From Arthrobacter jinronghuae (GTDB taxonomy: Bacteria > Actinomycetota > Actinomycetes > Actinomycetales > Micrococcaceae), in contig NZ_CP104263.1 of the NCBI RefSeq assembly GCF_025244825.1, forward strand, positions 124,001-188,000: 64,000 nucleotides of DNA, given 5' to 3'. The notes beneath the pieces were generated by a model that made no database searches, was not told the DNA's origin, and was given only the letters and a program-made list of their open reading frames with translations. Below are positions 42,788 through 50,032 of the stretch, piece by piece; positions within the stretch are counted from its first letter, which is position 1; each line of letters starts with the position of its first letter. The translations under genes were made by a program, and so were the position numbers.

Positions 42788-43209
42788 TGTCAGACGAATT
42801 CCGCAAGAACCTCCTCGGCCCGGATGCCACCTACCTGCCGGAGGAGACCGACGTCGTCGCCCGCCTGGAGGCAGGCGACGAACCGGTGGATCTCGCCGCG
42901 AAGTTCCCCACCTCCTCGCAGGTGTGGGCCGCGCTCGCGGACGAGGCGTTCGAAGAGGGCCGCAACATCGAGTCCTACGCGTACGCCCGGGTGGGTTACC
43001 ACCGCGGACTTGATTCCCTGCGCCGTGCCGGCTGGCGCGGCATCGGCCCCATCCCGTGGTCGCACGTGCCCAACCGCGGTTTCCTGCGCTCGCTGTACGC
43101 GCTCGGCCGCGCTGCCGCGGCGATCGGCGAGACCGAGGAAGTGGACCGGATCCGGAAGTTCCTCGACGATTCCGATCCGCAGGCCAAGGCAGCCATCGAA
43201 GGGCTGTAG
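42787..43209 (+). CDS. DUF3151 family protein
   Basis: This 140-residue protein starts at the TAATG overlap with fbaA. Motifs NLLGPDATYLPEE, SSQVWAALADEAFEEGRNIESYAYARVGYHRGLDSLRRAGWRG and PIPWSHVPNRGFLRSLYALG are the DUF3151 hallmarks. The predicted fold is all-helical and TPR-like. Function is unknown, but the coupling with the aldolase implies a linked role. A terminator follows. Confidence 0.93.
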
Positions 43210-43230
43210 GCTCCCGGCTTCATCACAACG

Positions 43231-43266
43231 ACGGCGGTCCCCGGTCTTGCTGGGGGCCGCCGTTTT
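43231..43266 (+). terminator. Terminator of the fbaA-DUF3151 unit
   Basis: ACGGCGG (43231-43237) pairs with CCGCCGT (43257-43263), with an inner CCCC/GGGG stem, followed by TTT. Confidence 0.85.
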
Positions 43267-43340
43267 GGTGCCCGTTGCTTTTTGGTCCGGCCGGTTGCCC
43301 CTTCACCGGCCGGGCCTCCCGGTATTCGGGCGCAAACGCC

Positions 43341-43346
43341 TACGCT
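43341..43346 (+). promoter_or_regulatory. -10 box TACGCT of the GyrI-like gene
   Basis: TACGCT predicts a start near 43353, right at the beginning of a 14-bp tandem duplication that carries the ribosome binding site. Confidence 0.5.
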
Positions 43347-43353
43347 GGAAAGC

Positions 43354-43381
43354 CGCTCGAAAGGTGGCGCTCGAAAGGTGG
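43354..43381. repeat. Perfect 14-bp tandem duplication containing the ribosome site
   Basis: CGCTCGAAAGGTGG occurs at 43354-43367 and again at 43368-43381. Each copy contains AAAGGTGG; the second one is 7 nt before ATG 43389 and is the likely ribosome binding site. Confidence 0.9.
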
Positions 43382-43388
43382 ACGGCGC

Positions 43389-44012
43389 ATGGAAAAGTTC
43401 GACCTGAAACGGTCCTATCCGGAACTGTATGCGCCCGGCGGCGGCGACTTTACGCTGGTGGATGTGCCGATCATGCACTACCTGGCCGTGGACGGGCACG
43501 GTGACCCCAACACCTCCCCTGAATACACCCGGGCGCTCGAGTGCCTGTATCCGGTGGCGTATTCGCTGAAGTTCGCCTCCAAGGATGAATTGGAGGCGGA
43601 CTTCACGGTCGGCCCGCTGGAAGGTCTGTGGCGGGCGGAGGATCCGGAGGCCTTTGTCCACCGCGACAAAAGCGCCTGGGACTGGACCATGCTGATTGCC
43701 CAGCCGGAGTGGATCACCCCGGAAATGGTGGACGCAGCTGTTGCCTCCGTTGAGGCTAAAAAGAAGCTTCCCGGCCTGGAGCAGGTGCGGCTGCAGACAC
43801 TTACGGAGGGCTTGGCGGCGCAGATCCTTTTTATCGGGCCCTACGACGCCGAGGGGCCGGTCCTGGCCCGCCTGCACGACTCCTGGATGCCCGAACGTCA
43901 CCTGACCTTCAACGGCGACCACCACGAGGTGTACCTCAGCGACCCGCGGCGGGCGGCTCCGGAGAAGCTGCGGACGGTGCTGCGCCAACCGGTGCGTAGC
44001 ACCGCACCGTGA
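43389..44012 (+). CDS. GyrI-like small-molecule-binding protein
   Basis: The 207-residue product has the GyrI-like fold of a duplicated strand-helix-strand unit: FTLVDVPIMHYLAVDGHGDPN, ALECLYPVAYSLKFASK, WDWTMLIAQPEWITPEMV and AAQILFIGPYDAEGPVLARLHDSWMPERHLTFNGDHHEVYLSDPRR. Free-standing members have been linked to hydrolysis or binding of toxic organic compounds. ATG 43389 is the supported start; the ORF's longer in-frame region has no homology. Monocistronic. Confidence 0.9.
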   Translation: MEKFDLKRSYPELYAPGGGDFTLVDVPIMHYLAVDGHGDPNTSPEYTRALECLYPVAYSLKFASKDELEADFTVGPLEGLWRAEDPEAFVHRDKSAWDWTMLIAQPEWITPEMVDAAVASVEAKKKLPGLEQVRLQTLTEGLAAQILFIGPYDAEGPVLARLHDSWMPERHLTFNGDHHEVYLSDPRRAAPEKLRTVLRQPVRSTAP

Positions 44013-44013
44013 T

Positions 44014-44556
44014 CTAGAGCGGCTTTTCCGCTGGCTTTCGGCGTCTCCTAATTAATCCCCTAATAATGGAGCGCGTACTCACCACCAAGGCGAAGCCACC
44101 CCCGGCCAAAAACAGGACTGCCGCCACGGTCATCCAGTCGTACTCGTCACGCCATTCTTCGACAACAGCTTCGGAAGGGTCAGCCGGGTTGTAGAACAGG
44201 GTTACCTCTTGGTCCTCAAGTCCCTCGGTTGGTGAATTCCGCACCGTATGGGTGATTGCGACCTCGTCCCCAGCGGAGGGCGAATAAATGATCGACGCGA
44301 CGGTCTCGTCGGACCCGTACCGTGCTGTTCCGTGCCGTTCCACGTAAGTGCGCGTGACAACGCCCTGAGCGTGCACGCCCTCTGCAAGAAGGCGCCTGTC
44401 GTCCCTGACTCCGGCAATGTCCCAGTGGAGGGAAATACCACCGAGTGCCAGACAGATCAGAGCGGCTAAAAACGTCGATGCCTCATGCGGGGCACTCTTG
44501 CTCTTATCTTTGGACCTTGATTGGGTGCCGCCGGAACGCATAGTTGGTTTACCCAT
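44014..44556 (-). CDS. DUF3592-type membrane protein
   Basis: The 180-residue protein has two TM helices (about 28-45 and 142-162) flanking an extracytoplasmic beta-rich domain with VHAQGVVTRTYVERHGTARYGSDETVASIIYSP and EVTLFYNPADPSEAVVEE. This is the DUF3592 layout. The last residues are basic (RGLIRRRRKPAEK). Function unknown. It is convergent with the GyrI-like gene, with 1 bp between them. GGGGGAAA precedes ATG 44556. Confidence 0.85.
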   Translation of the reverse strand: MGKPTMRSGGTQSRSKDKSKSAPHEASTFLAALICLALGGISLHWDIAGVRDDRRLLAEGVHAQGVVTRTYVERHGTARYGSDETVASIIYSPSAGDEVAITHTVRNSPTEGLEDQEVTLFYNPADPSEAVVEEWRDEYDWMTVAAVLFLAGGGFALVVSTRSIIRGLIRRRRKPAEKPL

Positions 44557-44645
44557 TGTTTCCCCCTGAAACTCTGCGCCACCGTGCCGGTTCCACGAAC
44601 GGAGCCGCTGTTACTCCAAGACCCTAGTGCAGCAGCAGGCTGGCA

Positions 44646-45443
44646 TCAGGGGACCATCGCGGCGTACACCACGTAATTGTCATCAAAGTGTCCGGTCTTC
44701 GGGTCATAGCCATCGCAGGTAATCATGCGAAGTTCCGGACCGGCGGTATTTCCGTACACCTTGGACGTGGGGAATTCGTCCTTGGGATACTGCTCCCCGC
44801 CGCGCACTGTGAAGACCGCTGTGCTGCCGTCCTCCCGGACCACCTCAATGCGGTCACCGGGGGAGAGCCGGCGGAGGCCGGCGAAAATCCCGGGACCGCC
44901 TCCCTCGGCATTGACATGCCCCAGCAGCACGGCCGGACCCGTCTCGCCCGGTGTGGGGGAGTGCTCGTACCAGCCCGCAGGCGAACCCGGTTTGCCCGAA
45001 GGGACCTGCAGCGCGCCGTCGGCGTCCAGGCCCAGGCGAATAAGTCTGGACGTCGCCCCGATCGAGGGAATGCGCAGCATCGCCGGTGCGGATTCCGGCA
45101 TTCCCGCGGGCTGGGCATTCGGTGCCGCGGAAGGCGCGGCCGGCAGCGAGGACGACGGCGCGGGCACCGGTGCGGCCGTTACGGGGCTGTCTGGTGTCGG
45201 GCTGGTTGGTACGGGGACTGTTGGTGCAGGGACACCTGGGGTAGGAGAGTTCTGTGCCGAGGAGCTTGGGATGGGGGAATCCGGAATGGAGGCAGCGGGA
45301 ACGGGAGTCGGGACGAACGCTGTTGCCGACGGAGTGCCGCCAATGCTGATCGGCCCGGCGCTGCTGACCCCCGCGAGGAGGAGAAGCGCGGCCGCCGCAG
45401 CCGCACCAAGGCTTCTGCGGCGGCCGCCCGGAGTGTTCCTCAT
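44646..45443 (-). CDS. Class F sortase
   Basis: The 265-residue product has a signal peptide or anchor (about 9-30), a long Pro/Ser/Thr/Ala linker (about 35-115) and a sortase domain (about 118-265). The catalytic His is in LLGHVNAEGG and the Cys in RMITCDGYDPKTGHFDDNYVVYA, the class F ending. It transpeptidates cell-wall proteins outside the membrane. It starts 24 bp after the Excalibur gene, so the two form an enzyme/substrate operon. The assignment of the catalytic Arg is not clear from sequence alone. Confidence 0.92.
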   Translation of the reverse strand: MRNTPGGRRRSLGAAAAAALLLLAGVSSAGPISIGGTPSATAFVPTPVPAASIPDSPIPSSSAQNSPTPGVPAPTVPVPTSPTPDSPVTAAPVPAPSSSLPAAPSAAPNAQPAGMPESAPAMLRIPSIGATSRLIRLGLDADGALQVPSGKPGSPAGWYEHSPTPGETGPAVLLGHVNAEGGGPGIFAGLRRLSPGDRIEVVREDGSTAVFTVRGGEQYPKDEFPTSKVYGNTAGPELRMITCDGYDPKTGHFDDNYVVYAAMVP

Positions 45444-45467
45444 GTCGATCCGCTCACCGGAATCCGC

Positions 45468-45938
45468 TTATTCCTGGCCGGCGAGACGCCGCCGAACCAC
45501 GAAGGTGCCGCCTGCTGCCGCCGCTAGCACCAGTCCGCCGCCAAGGGCCAAGACTCCTGCGTTGGACTCCTCCGGCTCCTGCGGAATGCCGGTGTTGGCG
45601 CCGCCCGAGGGCACCCTGCCTACCTGCGCGGGCATCTGTTCCACATAAGACGGAATCCAGGTCCCGTTGCTGTCCATATGTCCCTGCGGCTGGGGCATGG
45701 GCCGGGAGGAGTCCTCACATCCGATGCCGTCCATGTCATTGTCCAGCCAGGCCCCGTAACGGGGATGGGTGGAGGGGATGTTGTAAGCGTCGTCCGCGGC
45801 TGCCTCGGTGCAGTTCGCGTACGGCATGGGCTGAGGATCCGGAGGTACCGGCGGCTGCGCGGCCAGCGCCGGTGTTGCCGAAAGGAGCCCGAATCCGGTG
45901 ATGGCCGTCAATGTGAGGCCAGCTGTCGTCTTTTTCAT
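45468..45938 (-). CDS. Excalibur-domain surface protein with C-terminal anchor
   Basis: The 156-residue product has a signal peptide (MKKTTAGLTLTAITGFGLL, cleavage after ALAA), then an Excalibur calcium-binding domain: CTEAAADDAYNI and GAWLDNDMDGIGCE, with paired Cys and a D-x-D-x-DG loop. The C terminus has SGGANTGIPQE, a hydrophobic helix (about 128-150) and the basic tail RRRLAGQE, a sorting-signal layout without LPXTG. ATG 45938 follows AGGAAGCAGGG; the longer ORF to 46088 is not used. It is the likely substrate of the adjacent class F sortase. Confidence 0.88.
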   Translation of the reverse strand: MKKTTAGLTLTAITGFGLLSATPALAAQPPVPPDPQPMPYANCTEAAADDAYNIPSTHPRYGAWLDNDMDGIGCEDSSRPMPQPQGHMDSNGTWIPSYVEQMPAQVGRVPSGGANTGIPQEPEESNAGVLALGGGLVLAAAAGGTFVVRRRLAGQE

Positions 45939-46101
45939 GTGATTCCCTGCTTCCTGAGTAAAGGAGGGCATCCAGGTGGTGGATGACTCTGAAAGCGTAG
46001 GTATCCGGGTAATCGCACCGCTTCCCCCGGGTAGGAAATTGGGCACGGCAGAGCCGAAATAGTTCGCCGGGGCAAAGGTTGCTCTCACGCAACAGCTTTC
46101 G

Positions 46102-46130
46102 TCGGACTGATTCGGACTGATTCGGACTCA
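46102..46130. repeat. 10-bp tandem repeat
   Basis: TCGGACTGAT occurs twice in tandem and a third, shortened time (TCGGACTCAT) in the 5' region of the Excalibur gene. Confidence 0.8.
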
Positions 46131-46147
46131 TACGGGCTGGGATGGCA

Positions 46148-46215
46148 CCGGATGGTGTCGAATCCCGTCAAATTCCTGCGCTTTGTCCTAATCCCTGCAG
46201 TTTGTGTCAATCCCC
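46148..46215. repeat. Inverted, degenerate arm of the 19-bp repeat island
   Basis: Several units of about 17-20 bp, each ending in ATCCC, run opposite to the array at 46230-46387. The clearest, GCGCTTTGTCCTAATCCCT (46178-46196), is the reverse complement of the direct unit with 3 mismatches; another (46197-46215) is more diverged. Confidence 0.75.
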
Positions 46216-46229
46216 TCGCTGCGCGGCGC

Positions 46230-46387
46230 AGGGATCCCGACAAAGCGCGGGGATCCGGACAGACCGCGGGGATCCCGCGCAGGATCCCGACAAAGCGTGG
46301 GGACCCCGCGCGGGGATCCGGACAGACCGCAGGGATCCCGACAAAGCGCGGGGATCCGGACAGACCGCGGGGATCCCGACAAAGCGC
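46230..46387. repeat. Direct array of nine short units, 19-bp X/Y type with 13-bp Z
   Basis: The order is X1 Y1 Z1 X2 Z2 Y2 X3 Y3 X4. X is AGGGATCCCGACAAAGCGC (18-19 bp with small changes), Y is GGGGATCCGGACAGACCGC (19 bp, three identical copies) and Z is GGGGATCCCGCGC or a one-base variant (13 bp). Positions: X1 46230, Y1 46249, Z1 46268, X2 46281, Z2 46299, Y2 46312, X3 46331, Y3 46350, X4 46369. There are no unique spacers. It lies between divergent-type 5' and 3' ends of the Excalibur gene (starts 45938) and the 46475-47068 gene, so it is intergenic. Confidence 0.9.
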
Positions 46388-46474
46388 AGGGGCCTATCTA
46401 CTCAAACTGGAGGAATCCGGCGGGCAGGTTCGGCGTATCTCGCCACAAGACGGCAGGAGCCCCGGCGTACCTGC

Positions 46475-47068
46475 TCAGGGCTGGATGGTTGTAGTGACGG
46501 CGACAATCTGCGGGGCAGCCGGAACGGAACTGAACCCGAATTTCACCGGCGGCTCGACCGGACGCAACCCGCCCAGATCGGAACCGTCCCACGCTGCTGT
46601 CGCACCCGTCAGCGTGCGGATGGACCGGACGCCGTAGAACTCCCGCCGCCCGCCGCCGGCTGACCCGGCAGTTCGAACCCCCGGAACCAGCAGACCGGCC
46701 ACGGGATTGATCAACCGCAGCCACCACGGAGCCACGGCCAGCGGCCCCGGCACGTGTTCCAATACCCGGCCCAGGAAGGTCACCGGCCCCAGCACCGCCT
46801 CCAACCGCAGCGGTCCGGCGGCGACCCGGAGCGTCTCCGGGGAAAGGACTGCGTCCACGGGTGCCACCACGGTCCGGTCGAAACTGTAGGTTTCACCGAT
46901 ATACCGGGCCGCCGCGTCGGACGGGGCCAGCAGTGTGCGTACACCGGCGTCGTCCTCGGCCATCACATCGGTGAAGGCGCCCAGCGGGGAATCGAGCCAG
47001 TGCCCAACCACGAGCCTCGTGCCGGAGGCAGTGCCCAGCCCTGCAATGTATCCCCGGAATCGGTCCAT
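46475..47068 (-). CDS. Conserved actinobacterial protein of unknown function
   Basis: The 197-residue product contains MDRFRGYIAGLGTASGTRLVVGHWLDSPLGAFTDVMAED, then a strand-rich part with AARYIGETYSFDRTVVAPVDAVL and a hydrophobic middle (VTFLGRVLEHVPGPLAVAPWWLRLINPVAGLLVPGVRT). The end holds FYGVRSIRTLTGATAAWDGSDLGGL. I recognise no enzyme motif. It probably folds as a compact soluble protein. TAGCGT ends 6 nt before ATG 47068, so it is likely leaderless. Its 3' end lies 87 bp from the repeat array. Confidence 0.75.
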   Translation of the reverse strand: MDRFRGYIAGLGTASGTRLVVGHWLDSPLGAFTDVMAEDDAGVRTLLAPSDAAARYIGETYSFDRTVVAPVDAVLSPETLRVAAGPLRLEAVLGPVTFLGRVLEHVPGPLAVAPWWLRLINPVAGLLVPGVRTAGSAGGGRREFYGVRSIRTLTGATAAWDGSDLGGLRPVEPPVKFGFSSVPAAPQIVAVTTTIQP

Positions 47069-47074
47069 CCGGCC

Positions 47075-47080
47075 ACGCTA
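47075..47080 (-). promoter_or_regulatory. -10 box TAGCGT, leaderless start at 47068
   Basis: On the minus strand TAGCGT ends 6 nt before ATG 47068. Confidence 0.6.
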
Positions 47081-47145
47081 CCTGCGAAGCGCCGCAGATG
47101 GATGCCCCTGCAGCGCATTCTCGAGTGAGGAACAGCATGATCGGC

Positions 47146-47151
47146 TAAACT
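47146..47151 (+). promoter_or_regulatory. -10 box of purA with long leader
   Basis: TAAACT predicts a start near 47158, giving a 5' leader of about 130 nt before ATG 47288. I see no known riboswitch in the leader. Confidence 0.45.
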
Positions 47152-47287
47152 TGGCAGGTAAGAGCCCCGCAAACTTGCGCCGAGGTACGCCGTGAGGCAT
47201 GACGGTCCAAGTTCAGGGGCGTTCTCATGCACGGTAGCGGATCTGCAACCAAGCAGCTCCGTCCCGTATCTAATGGGGGAGGATCCC

Positions 47288-48577
47288 ATGCCAGCTATTG
47301 TCATCGTCGGCGCCCAGTGGGGCGACGAAGGTAAAGGTAAGGCCACCGACCTGCTCGGCGGGCGCGTCGACTACGTCGTCAAACCCAACGGCGGAAACAA
47401 TGCCGGCCACACCGTCGTCGTCGGCGGTGAAAAATACGAACTCAAGCTGCTGCCCGCAGGCATCCTCAGCCCCAACGCGATTCCGGTGATCGGCAACGGC
47501 TGCGTGGTGAACCTTGAGGCACTCTTCGCCGAGATCGACGGCCTCGAATCCCGCGGTGCGGATACGTCCAAGCTCCGGATTTCCGCCAACGCGCACCTGG
47601 TGGCCCCGTTCCACCAGGTGATGGACAAGGTCACCGAGCGCTTCCTGGGCAAGCGTGCCATCGGCACCACCGGACGCGGTATCGGCCCGGCCTACATGGA
47701 CAAGGTGGCCCGGCTGGGTATCCGCGTGCAGGACATTTTCGACGAGTCCATCCTGCGCCAGAAGGTCGAAGGCTCCCTGAAGCAGAAGAACCAGCTGCTG
47801 CTGAAGGTCTACAACCGCCGCGACATCGACGCCGAAGAAGTGGTCCAGTACTTCCTCTCCTACGCGGACCGGCTGCGCCCCATGGTCATCGACTCCACCT
47901 ACGAGCTGAACTCCGCCCTGGACGAGGGCAAGGTCATCCTCATGGAGGGCGGCCAGGCAACCTTCCTGGACGTGGACCACGGCACTTACCCGTTCGTCAC
48001 GTCCTCCAACCCGACCGCGGGCGGCGCATCCGTGGGCTCGGGTATCGGCCCCACCCGGATCACCCGCTCCGTAGGCATCATCAAGGCCTACACCACCCGC
48101 GTCGGTGCCGGTCCGTTCCCCACCGAACTGTTTGATGACATGGGCCTGTACCTGCAGAAGACCGGCGGCGAGTTCGGAGTGAACACCGGCCGTCCGCGCC
48201 GCTGCGGCTGGTACGACGCCGTCCTGGCCCGCCACGCTTCCCGCGTCAACGGCTTCACGGACTACTTCGTGACCAAGCTGGACGTGCTGACCGGCATCGA
48301 GAAGATCCCGGTGTGCGTGGCGTACGACGTCGACGGCGTCCGGTTCGACGAGATGCCGATGACGCAGACCGACTTCCACCACGCCAAGCCGATCTTCGAG
48401 TACTTCGACGGCTGGACCGAGGACATCACCGGGGCCAAGAGCCTCGAGGACCTGCCGGACAACGCCCGGAACTACGTGCTGGCGCTGGAAAAGATGTCCG
48501 GCACGCGCTTCTCCGCCATCGGCGTGGGCCCGGACCGCGACCAGACCATCGTGGTGCGGGACCTCATCAACGAGTAG
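47288..48577 (+). CDS. purA: Adenylosuccinate synthetase
   Basis: PurA joins IMP and aspartate using GTP, the first step to AMP. The 429-residue protein begins [21 protein letters not shown] (P-loop with catalytic Asp), then [13 protein letters not shown] with catalytic His, [36 protein letters not shown] and [14 protein letters not shown]. The start is ATG 47288 after GGGGAGGA; an in-frame extension to 47192 has no family support. It stands alone, ended by a hairpin. Confidence 0.98.
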   Translation: MPAIVIVGAQWGDEGKGKATDLLGGRVDYVVKPNGGNNAGHTVVVGGEKYELKLLPAGILSPNAIPVIGNGCVVNLEALFAEIDGLESRGADTSKLRISANAHLVAPFHQVMDKVTERFLGKRAIGTTGRGIGPAYMDKVARLGIRVQDIFDESILRQKVEGSLKQKNQLLLKVYNRRDIDAEEVVQYFLSYADRLRPMVIDSTYELNSALDEGKVILMEGGQATFLDVDHGTYPFVTSSNPTAGGASVGSGIGPTRITRSVGIIKAYTTRVGAGPFPTELFDDMGLYLQKTGGEFGVNTGRPRRCGWYDAVLARHASRVNGFTDYFVTKLDVLTGIEKIPVCVAYDVDGVRFDEMPMTQTDFHHAKPIFEYFDGWTEDITGAKSLEDLPDNARNYVLALEKMSGTRFSAIGVGPDRDQTIVVRDLINE

Positions 48578-48588
48578 CTTTTCCCGCG

Positions 48589-48628
48589 GTCAGGGACGGT
48601 GCCGGCGACGGCATCGTCCCTGACGCGT
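48589..48628 (+). terminator. Terminator of purA
   Basis: GTCAGGGACG (48589-48598) pairs with CGTCCCTGAC (48615-48624), followed by GCGTTTAAC. Confidence 0.8.
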
Positions 48629-48693
48629 TTAACGTCCCGGGAGCCCGGCGTAACACCTGCAGGACAGGTGCGGGGAACCCCTGTGGGGTGAAT

Positions 48694-48699
48694 TAGGAT
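48694..48699 (+). promoter_or_regulatory. -10 box TAGGAT, leaderless AAA+ ATPase
   Basis: TAGGAT ends 7 nt before ATG 48707 with no ribosome site. Confidence 0.65.
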
Positions 48700-48706
48700 T
48701 TTTCCC

Positions 48707-50032
48707 ATGGGGGGAATCAGCGAAGAACTTGTCAGCAGTCTGCAGCGCGCCGTCGAGGCCAACCCGCAGGAAACCACGCTCCGGCTGCACCTGGCCGAGC
48801 TGCTGCTGCAGGCGGGCCGGGCCGTGGAAGCACTCGGACAGATCAACGCGGCCCTTGGCCAAGAGCCGGGTAACGCCGCCGCGCTGGCACTGTTAGGCAG
48901 GACGGCAGCTGCCCTGAACCCGGGCACTCCGCCCGCCCCCGGGCCGGATCCCGCTCCCGGGCCGGATCCCGCGGCCGCCCCGGGAGAAGCACGGGAGCCG
49001 GAGCCGGAGCCGGAGCCGGAAGCGGGAAACAACGACGACGGCGACCGCGGTTTCGACTGGGCTGCGGCAGAGTCTGACCTCGGGGCGGAGCTCCCGCCGC
49101 CCTTCGTCGAAACACGGAACGGAGATCCGGGCACGCCGGCGGCCCCGCCGCTGGAACCGTCGGCCCCGGCGGTGACCCTCGCCGACGTCGGCGGACTGCG
49201 TGACGTGAAGCAACGCCTGCACGAATCCTTCCTGCAGCCGATGAAACACGCGGAAATAGCCAAGGCATTCGGCAAGTCGCTGCGCGGCGGCCTGCTGCTG
49301 TACGGACCTCCGGGGTGCGGCAAGACCTTCCTGGCCCGGGCCGTCGCCGGGGAACTCGGTGCCTCGTTCATCAACGTCACGATGACGGATGTGCTGGATG
49401 CCTACGTGGGCGGCACGGAGCGGAACCTGCACGAGGTCTTCACTGAGGCCCGCCGCCGGTCCCCGGCCGTGCTGTTCCTCGACGAGGTGGACGCGCTGGG
49501 TATGCGGCGCAGCAGCCTGACCGGCGGCTCCGCCTGGCTGCGGCAGATGGTCAACCAGATGCTGCTCGAAATGGACTCCACCTCCGGGGAAAACGACGGC
49601 CTCTACATCCTCGCTGCGACGAACCACCCGTGGGACCTGGACGACGCATTGCTGCGCCCCGGACGCCTGGACCGGATGGTCCTGGTCAGCCCGCCGGACC
49701 CGGAGGCCCGGGATGCCATCCTGCGCTACCACCTATCCAACCGGCCGATCGCCGGCATCGACATCCCCGCCATTGTCCACCGCACCGAAGGCTTTTCAGG
49801 GGCCGATCTGGAACACATCTGCGTCACTGCTGCCGAAAAGGCCATGACCGTGTCGATCGCGGACGGAGAGCTGCGGCCCATCGGGATGGACCACATTGAA
49901 GATGCGCTGGCGGAGGTCAACGCGTCCACCCGGACGTGGCTGGAACAGTCCCGCAACGTTGTTCGGTTCGCCAACCGGGACGGCCGCTACAACGACCTCG
50001 CCGAGTACCTGCGCTCGCGGAAGATGCTGTGA
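48707..50032 (+). CDS. Cdc48-type AAA+ ATPase with TPR-like N terminus
   Basis: The 441-residue protein has a helical TPR-like N-terminal region (about 5-70), an acidic/proline linker (about 72-150 with an EPEPEPE run) and one AAA+ module (about 155-400). Walker A is GPPGCGKT (200-207), the pore-type stretch DAYVGGTERNLHEVF follows, Walker B is VLFLDEVDAL (Asp259, Glu260), sensor-1 Asn is in ILAATNHPWD, and RPGRLDRMV gives the Arg residues. The module is of the p97/FtsH class, without protease. The stop overlaps the next start (GTGA at 50029), so it is coupled to a membrane TPR protein. The substrate is unknown. Confidence 0.9.
   Translation: MGGISEELVSSLQRAVEANPQETTLRLHLAELLLQAGRAVEALGQINAALGQEPGNAAALALLGRTAAALNPGTPPAPGPDPAPGPDPAAAPGEAREPEPEPEPEAGNNDDGDRGFDWAAAESDLGAELPPPFVETRNGDPGTPAAPPLEPSAPAVTLADVGGLRDVKQRLHESFLQPMKHAEIAKAFGKSLRGGLLLYGPPGCGKTFLARAVAGELGASFINVTMTDVLDAYVGGTERNLHEVFTEARRRSPAVLFLDEVDALGMRRSSLTGGSAWLRQMVNQMLLEMDSTSGENDGLYILAATNHPWDLDDALLRPGRLDRMVLVSPPDPEARDAILRYHLSNRPIAGIDIPAIVHRTEGFSGADLEHICVTAAEKAMTVSIADGELRPIGMDHIEDALAEVNASTRTWLEQSRNVVRFANRDGRYNDLAEYLRSRKML

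Noticed and set aside
46230..46387. CRISPR array
   Set aside because: Units follow each other directly with no unique spacers and no cas genes are present.
46142..46663. Open frames over the repeat island
   Set aside because: They arise because the repeats lack stops in several frames; products are DPDRPRGS-like periodic peptides without a start site or ribosome site.
47158..47287. Riboswitch in the 130-nt purA leader
   Set aside because: I could not find a known purine, PRPP or ZTP core in it.
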